Shown in pieces: positions 1-9,425 of a stretch of 64,000 nt of DNA (positions are counted from its first letter, which is position 1; every line of letters starts with the position of its first letter). The stretch covers positions 91,601,968-91,665,967 of the forward strand of contig NC_084838.1 in the NCBI RefSeq assembly GCF_033115175.1. The letters are read 5' to 3'. The position numbers and the translations under genes are program-made. Source of the stretch: Lepus europaeus (taxonomy: Eukaryota; Chordata; Mammalia; Lagomorpha; Leporidae). The notes beneath the pieces are model-generated. The model was not told where the DNA came from. It saw nothing but the letters and a program-made list of their open reading frames with translations, and ran no database searches.

Positions 1-762
1 TCTTGTGTTCCCTTGCTGGTGGCATGCTTCCTTGTGTTTTCATGTTTCTTGCACATTGCTGTCTGCACATCTGGTGTATCACTTGCTGCTTCCAGTTTCA
101 CAGAGTAGATTTCAAAGGAAAAGACATTTGCATATAAATGGAGAGTAAGCTCTTGCTTGGATAGATGGCATGCCTTTGCTTCTAGATGAGCTCAGAAGTA
201 TAGATTTTGAATGATTTCTTTAGTTGCAATGTCATGATATCCAGGAGTGCCCCAATAGTCCAGTCGGTAGCAGTTCCGGAAATAGTGGTGTGACAGTGCC
301 CATAGATTTGTGCTTCTAGATGTATGTGCCCACACAGGCCCTGTGGAGCTGAGTGCTAATGGCACTGTGCTGCATGATGACATCAGCCACTGTTCCACTT
401 TTGTGGGACATAGAAACGGTCATCCTCAAGTCCTGAGGTATCTGGACACAGGTATCACTGGAACTTGTAAAATGATAGCCACCAGCACAGAGTTCCAAGA
501 GCTGAGATGCCTGTCTTTTGCCCTGTGAGGCACCTGTGGCTTTGGGCAGGGATCACCTATTGACCTATCTAGCAGTGTCTCCAGTCTACACATGGAACTA
601 TGGTGAAGCAGATTGAGTCCTAGGTGCTTGGGGACCCAATGTGTCTGTCCCCAGACAGTTCCCTAAATAGTTCCCTAAATAGCCGGTGAAGGCCATGGAA
701 TCCTCTTGTAATTATGGTCACCAGTCTGCAGTGGTGATGGGGATTGCTGTGCTTCTGCTCAA
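1..762. other. Unassigned intergenic sequence
   Basis: No repeat family or gene is recognised. A short direct repeat of 'gttccctaaata' lies near 658-680. Open frames on both strands near 192-530 have no recognisable domain and read as chance frames. Confidence 0.5.
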
Positions 763-1094
763 TTTTTTTTAAAAGATTTATTTATTTACTTGAATATCAG
801 AGTTACACAGAGAGAGGTAGAGACAGAGAGAGAGAGGTCTTCCATCCTCTGGTTCACTCCCCCGCTGGCCGCAATGGCTGGAGCTGCACTGATCTGAATC
901 CAGGAGCCAGGAGCTTCTTCCAGGTCTCCCACACAGGTGCAAGGGCCCAAGGAGTTGGATTATTTTCCACTGCCTTCCCAGGCCAAAGCGGAGAGCTGGA
1001 TCAGAAGTGGAGCAGCCGGGATCCGAACTGGTGCTCATATAGGATGCTGGCACTGCAGGCATTGACTTTACCTGCTACTCCACGGTGCTGGCCC
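763..1094 (-). mobile_element. CSINE, full length
   Basis: The antisense tail (aaagatttatttattt) starts the copy, followed by the GA-rich stretch and 'gttcactccc'. It ends with 'cacggtgctggccc', the complement of the SINE head. Confidence 0.9.
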
Positions 1095-1757
1095 TTCCTG
1101 CTTAATTTTACCCAGCTTTGTGGAGCTTCCCTTGGGACCTGGGGCAGTATGGTCCAGTGCACTTTGTTCCTCTCTTGAGGCTGCCTTCCCGCATCCCCAT
1201 GCTGTTTGGTGTTCCCACCCCTAACCTGGTGAGTTGCAGTGTTCTCTCCCTCAGTCACTCGCTTCAAAATGTGGTCATTTCTCTGTCACCTGGTTCTTCC
1301 CTGTGGCAGAGGTGACGGCAAAGCACTTTTATTCATCTACCTTGCATTATCTTCTCCAGATCTTAATTTTCAGTGGAGAAAAAAACCCCAGGAAGTAATA
1401 AACTTTGGACTTGTTGCCATATACCAGCAATTTATGACTATTTTTTATAATTCTAGAAACATGTGCTTTCCCATAGAGCAGCTGATGAGTCAGTATTTTA
1501 ATTCACTTGGGAATGACTCTACCATCACTTAATTTAATATCTAAAGTCTTTAATTACATGAAGCTTACTAAAATTTATATCACTTACATTTACCTAACTT
1601 ATTTATTTTTTAGCAATTATACCTGGCCTACTTATGAAAATTGAGAATTAGACAATCATAGTCAGCAATTTAAGTTATTTTTCTGTTAATGAAAACTTTA
1701 AAAGTTACTTTGCTAGACTTGTTATACAGAAAGCAATGGACACTGAATTGCACGTTC
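1095..1757. other. Unassigned AT-rich spacer
   Basis: Non-repetitive as far as can be judged by eye. No gene, CpG cluster or terminal repeat is seen. Confidence 0.4.
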
Positions 1758-2080
1758 TTTTTGAAGATTTATGTATTTATTTGAAAAAAACTACAGAGAG
1801 AGATGGAAAGATAGAGATGGGAGTTGGGGAAGGTGGGGAAAGAGATCTTCCATCCACTGGTTCACTTCCCAGATGGTCACAGCAGCTGGGGCTGGGCCAA
1901 GCTGAAGCCAGGAGCCAGGAACTCCATCTTGGTTTCCTACATGAGTGGCAGGGGCCTATGAACTCGAACCATCTTCTACTGTCTTCTTAGGCACATTAGC
2001 AGGAAGCTAGATCAGAAGCAGAGTATCCAGGACTCAAATCTGCATTCGGCATCTCAAATGGCAGGTGCAAAGCCAGCCCC
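1758..2080 (-). mobile_element. CSINE, diverged full-length copy
   Basis: Antisense tail at 1760-1785 and head complement 'gcaaagccagcccc' at the right end. It belongs to the older type carrying 'gcacattagcaggaagct' in the middle. Confidence 0.85.
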
Positions 2081-2128
2081 TGGATAGCACTTGTATTTGC
2101 ATCTTTGTTCTTAGGGAAAATTTATACC

Positions 2129-2198
2129 TTTTTTTTTTCTTAATTTGAGAGGTAGAGTTATAGACAGAGGCAGGGAGAGACAGAGGGAAAGGTCTTGT
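2129..2198 (-). mobile_element. CSINE tail fragment
   Basis: Only the antisense poly-T tail, the GA-rich part and 'ggtctt' are present. The copy is cut off at the next SINE. Confidence 0.65.
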
Positions 2199-2202
2199 AT
2201 TA

Positions 2203-2328
2203 TTTTAAAGATTTATTTATTTATTGAAAAGGTAGAGTTACAGAGAGGCAGAGGCAGAGAGAGAGAGGCGTCTTCCATTTGTTTGTTCACTCCCCAGATG
2301 GCTGCAATGGCTGGAGCTCTGCCAATCC
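2203..2328 (-). mobile_element. CSINE 3' half, left arm of an inverted pair
   Basis: The antisense tail runs through 'tccccagatggctgcaatgg', then switches at about 2328 directly into a plus-strand SINE body. Confidence 0.8.
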
Positions 2329-2463
2329 TGCTAATGCACCTGAAAAAGCAGTGGAGATGGCCCAAGTGCTTGGGACCCTGCATTCACGTGGAAGACCCAG
2401 AAGAAAATCCTGGTTCCTTGCTTCTGATCCGCTCTGACTGTTGCGACCATTTGGGGGGGGGGA

Positions 2464-2503
<40 letters not shown>

Positions 2504-2534
2504 TAAACTGTCTTTCAAATAAATAAATAAATCT
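2329..2534 (+). mobile_element. CSINE 3' two-thirds, right arm of an inverted pair
   Basis: Starts inside the SINE at 'tgctaatgcacctg' and ends in 'ttcaaataaataaataaatc'. It contains a G9 run and a (CT)n stretch. Its tail is complementary to the arm at 2203-2328. Confidence 0.85.
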
Positions 2535-2706
2535 TTTTAAAAAATACTTAAGTGCTTATTTTGTTATATTAATAGAGCTCTTCTATATATTTTCATGCAG
2601 AAATGTCTCATACAAGTAATGAATAGACATAAAAACATGAAAATACAGACATTAAAAATGTCACAGCTCTCATTTTTAAAATGTAGTTAGGTATAAAACA
2701 TAATAA

Positions 2707-3092
2707 TGTTAGCAGACAGCTGCTCAGAGGTTCTTGTCTTCCCTCAAGAAAGAATTCAGACAGGAGACCGAGAGTGGTGGTGAGCGAGGTAGCAAAGCCT
2801 GATAGACCAGGCAGGTGTCTCGGGAAGTGACTGAGTGCCCTGTCTGTGCACCTGTCAGGCCAGGTGGTCATCTCAGGAAAGGTCTGAGAGCCCAGTCCGC
2901 ATTCAGACTGCAGTCTGTATGGATAGGAGTGTGGGTCCCTCTGTTTCTCCTCCCTGCCTCCTTCTTTCGAAAAGTGTTGGGCGGGGTGTTTTCTGGATGT
3001 GCCATTCCCGGAAGTCCTCCCAGGTCCTTATCAGCACAGTGTTATAGGACCTACCGCCCCCTGGGTAAAACCAGGCAAAAACCCAGCTAACA
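2707..3092 (-). mobile_element. Probable ERV1-like solo LTR, antisense
   Basis: The segment begins TGTTAGC and ends GCTAACA, a perfect 7-bp inverted terminal repeat with TG...CA ends. Read on the minus strand it has a 'cctataacac' TATA-like motif early. Its end contains 'gaattctttcttgaggg', typical of gammaretrovirus-like U5. No flanking target duplication is obvious and no internal viral genes are present. Confidence 0.5.
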
Positions 3093-3123
3093 GGGTTACA
3101 GAACAGGAATATTTTATTTTATT

Positions 3124-3424
3124 TTTTTTTAAAGATGTATTTATTTATTTGAAAGGCAGAGTTACAGAGAGGCAGAGGCAGAGAGGTCTTCCATCTGCCA
3201 GTTCACTCCCCAAATGGCTGCAATGGCTGGAGCTGCGCTGATCTGAATCCAGGAGCCAGGAGCTTCTTCTGGGTCTCTCATTTAAGCGCGGGGGCCCAAG
3301 GGCCATCTTCTGCTGCTTCCACAGGCCATAGCAGAGAGCTGGGTGGGAAGTGGAGCAGCCAGGATCCATGTGGGACACCGGCACTGCAGGTGGTGGCTTT
3401 ACCGGGACACCACAGCACCGGCCC
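3124..3424 (-). mobile_element. CSINE
   Basis: Antisense tail 'aaagatgtatttatttattt' at the left, 'cacagcaccggcccc' at the right. Confidence 0.9.
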
Positions 3425-3572
3425 CAGGACAATTACTTCACCCATAATTGCTCCTCTGCTTTCTGTGCTCGTTTCCTCATTCCATCGCACAAAGGTTTTC
3501 TTTAAAAATTCCCATTCTCTTCAGTCACTTTTACACACATAGGCTAATGTCTACCTAGCTGCCTTAAAAAAA

Positions 3573-3936
3573 AAATGTTTACTTATTTATTTTGAAAGTC
3601 AGAGTTACAGAGAAGGAGAGAGATAGAGAGAGGGAGGGAGGGAGAGAGAGAGGTCTTACATCTGCTGGTTCACCCCCAAGATAGCTGCAATGGCCAGGGT
3701 TGGGCCAGGCTGAAACCAGGAGCCAGGAGTTCCATCTGAGTCTCCAGGCTCCAGGTGGGTGCAGGGGCCTAGACACCTGGGCCATCTTCCATTGCTTTTC
3801 CCAGGCCATTATCAGGGAGTTGGATCGGAAATGGAGCAGCCAGGACATGAACCAACACCCATATGGGATACTGACATCACAGGCAGCGACTTTATCACTT
3901 TAACACATTGTGTTGCTGTGCCACAGTGCTGCCCCC
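3573..3936 (-). mobile_element. CSINE
   Basis: Antisense copy with a longer GA-rich tract (3610-3652). The head complement ends in 'ccacagtgctgcccccc'. Confidence 0.85.
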
Positions 3937-4040
3937 CTCATCCTAGCTCCCTTAATAATATAAATGTACCAGTTTATAAGAAGGACAGTTGGATCCAACT
4001 AATATCATCAACATGACACTGATGTTGAGTTTTACATATG

Positions 4041-4383
4041 GCCGGCGCCGTGGCTTAACAGGCTAATCCTCCGCCTTGCGGCGCCGGCACACCAGGTTCT
4101 AGTCCCGGTTGGGGCGCCGGATTCTATCCCGGTTGCCCCTCTTCCAGGCCAGCTCTCTGCTATGGCCCAGGAAGGCAGTGGAGGATGGCCCAGGTCCTTG
4201 GGCCCTGAACCCGCATGGGAGACCAGGAGAAGCACCTGGCTCCTGGCTTCGGATCAGCGCGATGTGCCGGCCGCAGCGGCCATTGGAGGGTGAACCAACG
4301 GCAAAAAGGAAGACCTTTCTCTCTGTCTCTCTCTCTCTCTCACTATCCACTCTGCCTGTCAAAAAACAAAACAAAACAAAAAA
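4041..4383 (+). mobile_element. Young CSINE with perfect target duplication
   Basis: Young-type copy (head 'gccggcgccgtggctt', 'ggttctagtcccggttgggg', tail 'ctgtcaaaaaac'). It is bounded by the 14-bp duplication 'gagttttacatatg' at 4027-4040 and 4384-4397. Confidence 0.95.
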
Positions 4384-4397
4384 GAGTTTTACATATG

Positions 4398-4917
4398 CTG
4401 ATAGGTTGTCTTATGAAGACCATGCACTGAATATTGGCAGAGAGAAAAAATTAAGAGAGGAAGTTCTAAGAGCTGAGAAGCCCCTACAGGTTAGCCCATC
4501 ATTTCAGTTTTCTGACTTAATTCTCGGAGCATCAAATTTGTAATTTGCCCTTTGGTTTAAAATGTACATGAAGAAGGAGACATTTTCTGAACACTGCTGG
4601 ATTCTCTCCGGTGCCTGAGGATCCATTGGTAGATCACAGGGCAAGCGGGAGGCCAGCCTTGTGGGGTTCTGGTGGGCTTGAGAATGAAATCTACCTCTAG
4701 AACTGGAGTAAGACGAGGAAAAGGATGCCTGCTTTATGTGGCATGGAGTCCTCGTGTGGAAACGAACTGCAAAGACACAGCAGCAGCCATTGTGTGCGTG
4801 CTTGCTGGGCCAAGGACAGGCAACTGTGACTGAACCGGAGGAGGGGGCTTCAGAGACAAGACTTTGCAGCTTGCTCTTGGGCCTGACGTTGCATCTGAGA
4901 AGGTTCAGACTGCTGCC
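4398..4917. other. Unassigned spacer
   Basis: No recognisable repeat, exon or motif. Confidence 0.4.
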
Positions 4918-5260
4918 TTTTTTTTTTTTTTTTTAAGGATTTATTTATTTATTTATTTGAAAGTCAGAGTTATAGAGAGAGGTAGAGACAAAGAGAGAGG
5001 TCTTCCATCTGCTGGTTCACTCCCCAGATGGCCACAACAGCCGGAGTTGCACCAATCCGAAGCCAGGAGCCAGGAGCTTCTTCCGGGTCTCCCACGTGGG
5101 TGCAGGGGCCCAAGCACTTGGGCCATCCTCCACTGCTATCCCAGGCCACAGCAGAGAGCTGGATTGGAAGAGGAACAGCCGGGACTATGAACCGGTGCCC
5201 ATATGGGATGCTGGCGCTTCAGGCCAGGGCTTTAACCCGCTGCGCCACAGCGCCAGCCCC
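4918..5260 (-). mobile_element. CSINE
   Basis: Long T run, then the antisense tail; the right end reads 'gcgccacagcgccagcccc'. Low divergence. Confidence 0.92.
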
Positions 5261-5562
5261 TGTCTTTTAGGGTAGGGAAGGCGCCTTTACGTGGGAAGTG
5301 TATCTTTTGGTTTTTAGGAACAGCACAGAGTCCTTTTTCAAATGTCTACATAAATAGTCAATGTGTCAGAATAGCAGATTTTCACTTGCTCATTTTTCTA
5401 CTTGCACATCCCTTTGCAGATCTGAAGATTGATTAGAAAGCTGAGCTGGCTGCCGGGAAGACTCGATTAGCATCTCGGGATGCTACAGGAAATGGCAGGG
5501 ACATCTCAGGTTGTCTGAAGATGGCTCTCAGGGAAGGAGTCTTTTAATCAGTCTTGGGTGCA

Positions 5563-5863
5563 TTTTAAAGATTTATTGATTGATTGATTTGAAAGGCAGA
5601 GTTACAAAGAGAGAGAATTTTCATCTACTAGTTCACTCCCCAAATGGCCGCAACAGCCGGGACTGGGCCAGGTCAAAGCCAGGAGCCTGGAGCTCCACCT
5701 GGGTCTCCCATGTGGCTGCAGTAACCCAAGGACTCGGGCCATGATCCGCTGCTTTCTCGGGCACATTAGCAGGGAGCTGGATCCAAAATGGAGCAGCTGG
5801 GACTTGAATCATCGCCAGTCTGGGATGCAGGTGGTGGCCTAACCTGCTGAGCCACATCACCTG
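5563..5863 (-). mobile_element. CSINE, older type
   Basis: Antisense tail with (ttga)n at 5572-5590 and an internal 'gcacattagcagggagctgg'. Similar flanks 'gtgcattttaaag' and 'gtgtgttttaaag' suggest a decayed target duplication. Confidence 0.8.
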
Positions 5864-6124
5864 AGTGTGTTTTAAAGCCTCAGGCTGTCAATTGAAACAC
5901 ATTTTATGGAAATTCTTGGATCTTCTGGCTGTGAGTTTTAATTTCAGGCTACAATAAATAAGCTTGGAGAGTTTAAATGATCTTCAAATTATTTGAGCAT
6001 GTCACAAACTGCTGTCCCAGGGGCTTGGGTGATGGTAGAGGATGTGTTGAAAACCTGGAATTACTGAAAGCTCTTCTTACACAAGGATGTTTCAGACACT
6101 TCAGAAAAGTTGGAAATAATTTTT

Positions 6125-6190
6125 CTTGAGGCAAAAATTTTGAAATCACAGGGTTTTTTCATAAAACATATTTCTATGAACTTTTTGAAG
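6125..6190 (-). mobile_element. Partial mariner-like MITE
   Basis: Shares the 3' half and terminal repeat 'ctatgaactttttgaag' with the complete copy at 40965-41097. The left half is missing. Confidence 0.5.
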
Positions 6191-6324
6191 CCTCATTGTC
6201 AACCCCTTTAATCCAGGCAATTCATTTCCAAATAGAACACACAAAAGCCAAAATATTAGAAGAAAAACAAAAACCAACCCAAGGTCAGCAAAAGGGCCTG
6301 AAGGGCCCACTTTAGTCTACAGTA

Positions 6325-6432
6325 AAGTGGTGTGGTGGGTTAAGCGGCCACTTACGACACGAGCATCCCACAGCAGAGTGCTGAAGTCCAGGCTATTCTG
6401 CTTCCGTTCCAGCTTCCTACTAAGGTACTTCT
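6325..6432 (+). mobile_element. CSINE 5' half fragment
   Basis: Carries the head ('gtggtgtggtgggttaagc') and core ('gcatcccac...ttctgcttccg'), then stops. Confidence 0.6.
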
Positions 6433-6494
6433 GGCTGCTTTAACAAAAGGGTCCTAGATTGTAAGGCTTATAAGAAATCATAATTTGACTTCTG

Positions 6495-6778
6495 TCTCTG
6501 GCTGGAGCCCGAGGATGAGGGAGGGTCTCCAGCTGTAGGCACTGCTGTGGTGCGGGTGCTTAGCAAGCACGCAGTGGACATTGAGAGCATTCTGGCCTTA
6601 AATCCTCAAATACAAGCTCATGCTACCCTGTGTTCGACTTCAGCCAAGAAATTAGATGAGAAACATTGGAAGAGAAGCCCTGATAAGAGCTGCTTTAATT
6701 GTGAAAAGCTGAGAATAATTTCGATGACATCAAGCACACAATTCTTGGTGAGCGAGCAGCTCTCTGAGAAGCAATGAG
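6495..6778 (+). pseudogene. DPYD: DPYD processed pseudogene, 5' end only (exons 1-3)
   Basis: The native gene encodes dihydropyrimidine dehydrogenase, the first enzyme of uracil/thymine breakdown. The conceptual protein matches its N terminus without introns: '[10 protein letters not shown]' and '[13 protein letters not shown]' are clear, as is 'NPDK.CFNCEKL' with N changed to S. Similarity extends into the 5' UTR ('ctctggctgg', 'ctgtaggcactg'). The initiator ATG is GTG at 6547. A one-base deletion near 6711 shifts the frame before 'ENNFDD'. Counting that deletion, similarity ends at the equivalent of c.233, which I recall as the last base of exon 3. It then passes straight into an antisense CSINE piece. 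Non-functional: about 78 of roughly 1025 codons remain. Confidence 0.85.
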
Positions 6779-6880
6779 GCACATTAACAGGGAGGTGGAT
6801 TAGAAGTGGAGAAGCAGTGCCTATATGGGATGCTGGCATTGCAAAAGGCAGCTTAACCCACCACGCCACACTGCCGGCCC
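6779..6880 (-). mobile_element. CSINE fragment joined to the DPYD retrocopy
   Basis: Begins exactly at 'gcacattaacaggg', the sequence that follows 'tttcccag' in full antisense CSINEs (compare 63940-63970). It runs to the head complement 'cacactgccggccc'. The tail half of the SINE is absent. Confidence 0.8.
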
Positions 6881-7610
6881 AGAAGTAAATTTTAACCTGT
6901 ATAACACAGTAAAAGTTGTAAAAAGTTGTAACAGTAATTACCCTCATTAGTCTCTCTTTAATAGAAGCATTTCTTTTTGAGAAACTACTCTTGATAGGAG
7001 AGGAAATTTACAGGAAAATTTCAAAATAACAGTAGTAACTTGGAGAAGAAGCAATTTGGAGTTCATTTTATTAGGATATGGAGTAGTGTTTTGGTATATA
7101 CATGGCACAACAAAATAAGATGTATGGCCACTATAACATAGCAGCAATCATAATAATAAAATTTCTCAGTGAAATTCCTATTTTATACTATTTTTATTGA
7201 CCATGTATGTTATGTAATTTAAACCTTGAAATAGTAAGTGACAGTAAAGGAACGCTATAGTGCACTCATTGTTTAAAAAATAAAAACTATGATTATGGTG
7301 TATGAAATTTTGTTTACTATGTTAGAAAGTGAAATTAAGGTAAATATAAACATAAGCAAGTGGTAATTAACATAAGAATGTCCTGGTTATTTCTTTACCA
7401 TAATCTCTATTTTACATTAGTTTGCTTTTAGGTACTTTAAATATTCAATCAGTAGGGACAGCATGTGACTCCATTTTAACATTTGTCACTAAATGTTCAT
7501 TAGTTGATTGTATGTTTATTTGTTATTCTGACACTAAATTGTATGCCTTTAGCATTTTGAAAAGTGATGTCTGATGGAATAAAATAATATAAAAAAATCA
7601 TAATTTAATT
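6881..7610. other. AT-rich spacer
   Basis: No recognisable gene or repeat. Just right of the SINE piece there is a short 'aaaagttgtaaaaagttgta' direct repeat (6910-6929). Confidence 0.4.
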
Positions 7611-7830
7611 CTCAATGTTTTGGGTGCTGGGAGGCCCAGATCTGGGTGCCAGCAGATTGGGTTCCTGTAAAGATGCTCTTCCAGGTTGGAGACTGCCCAC
7701 TTCTTGTTGGATCCTCATATGGCCAGAAGGCACTCATCTCATTCATGACTTCATTGCTTCCCAAAGGCTCACCTCCAGTACCCTCAGTGCCCCCAGGACT
7801 CCCGGTATATCCAGATCTGGGCAACACAAT
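7611..7830. repeat. Unclassified interspersed repeat, copy 1
   Basis: Shares 'ctgggtgc..gcag', 'gggttcctgt.aag..gctcttccagg', 'cttcttg' and 'tggccag' in the same order with 25027-25230. This suggests one old repeat family, possibly LTR-derived. Confidence 0.45.
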
Positions 7831-8811
7831 GAAGATACTTTCACAACATTTTTATCAAGGAATAAAAACAAGGGAAAACCTAATGAAAAGTGGAATTTTA
7901 TGTTGAACAATGATAACCATAGGACCCAGTAGAACAAACAGGGGAAAAGAAAACATGCTAAGGATTTGCAAACCCGTGAAGCTACTGGAACTGTGACACC
8001 TGGTTGGTGGGGGGTTACAGAGATACTATAGCTTTAGAAAGCTTTGTGACTGTCTCTCAGAAATGCAAGAGTGAAACTTCCGTGAGATCTTGCTATTGCA
8101 GGCTCCCAAGCTTCTCTGTGATCATGATCAGGAGAGGAACAGAAAAAGCATGGATGTCCAGGCCTACCCAGTAACACCTGATCAGAGTTCCCCAGGGAGG
8201 ACCAGAGGTGGACATCACTGGTGCTCGCCCTCCTCATTCAGGTCTCCCCATTCCTCCCTCTCCTGCCATCACAACCTTATGCTCCTTCACATTATGTTCC
8301 TGACTCAGCCTCTTCTTCACCACAAAGAGCCCTTGCATCTCTGTCCAGCAGATGGGGATCATTTGCCAGTAATCCACAGGGTCGTGGCATCCCATGTGTC
8401 GTGCCCTGGGACAGGATCTGGTGACAAGATTGTCAAGTGCCATCTCTTCTGGTTCCACATCAAATTGAGGGACCTTTCCTTTAACTCAAACAGGCCTGGA
8501 ATGATGTATATTTTGCATGATTTTGAAGATTGTATTAGGACCTTAAAACTAACATTGCTTATATTTGCCCTTTAGTAAGGTAGAGTAATACCAACTAAAA
8601 AGGTGAGTTCCCATGCAGTTATGTTGGCCACGCAGACTTAATTTTTTGGTCTGTTGACAGTTGCATAAGATTTCATTCAAAGTAATCATCTGCTTTATGA
8701 ATTTTTATAGTTATTAAAAGTTGTCACAGTTTTAGAAGAGTTTGAACTCAGGTAGACCATCACAGTATCATCTATTATCCTGTGTGAAGCAATTTTTAAA
8801 AGTGAAAGAGT
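7831..8811. other. Unassigned spacer
   Basis: A 161-codon frame (8090-8575) has no recognisable domain and no splice context. No repeat is recognised. Confidence 0.35.
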
Positions 8812-9138
8812 GGGGCCAGCACTATGGCTTAGTGAGTGAAGCTGCTACCTGCAGTGCTGGCATCCCAGCCATCCCATGTGGATACCGGTTGGAGTCCTGG
8901 CTGCTCCACTTCCCATCTAGCTCTCTGCTATGGCCTGGGAAAGCAGTAGAAGATGACCCAAGTGCTTGGGCCCCTGCACCTGCATGGGAAATCCAGAGGA
9001 AACTCCTGGCTCCTGGCTTCAGATCAGCTCAACTCCGCCATTGCAGCCATGTGGAGAGTGAACCAGCTGATGGAGGACCCCCCACCCCCGCCTCTGCCTC
9101 TCTATAGCTCTGACTTTCAAATAAGTAAATAAATCTTA
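8812..9138 (+). mobile_element. CSINE with target duplication
   Basis: Starts 'ggggccagcactatgg' and ends 'aataagtaaataaatctt'. It is flanked by 'aaaagtgaaag' on both sides (about 8798-8808 and 9149-9159). Confidence 0.9.
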
Positions 9139-9229
9139 AAAAACAACAAAAAGTGAAAGGGAAGTTCTTAACAATCTGTGGGAAACAAACCAAACAAACC
9201 TTTGCCTGGCCTGGCCAGGGTACAAGGAA

Positions 9230-9425
9230 GTTTGCCCTTCTGAATCAGCTTCCTGCTAATGCTCCTGGGAAGGCAGTGAATGATGGTACTTGGGCCCCTG
9301 CCACCCATGCGGTGGGAGTTCCAGGCTCTGTCTTCAGCCTGGCCCAGACCTGTTGTTTCAGTCACTTGGGGAGTGAACCTCGCTCTCTGTTGCTCTGCCT
9401 TTCAGTTAAATAAGTATATATATTA
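9230..9425 (+). mobile_element. CSINE, 5' truncated
   Basis: Begins in the body ('cagcttcctgctaatgctcc') and ends with 'ctttcagttaaataagtata'. Confidence 0.7.

Noticed and set aside
8090-8575. 161-codon frame
   Set aside because: Composition and content are unlike a protein domain, and no start or splice context stands out.
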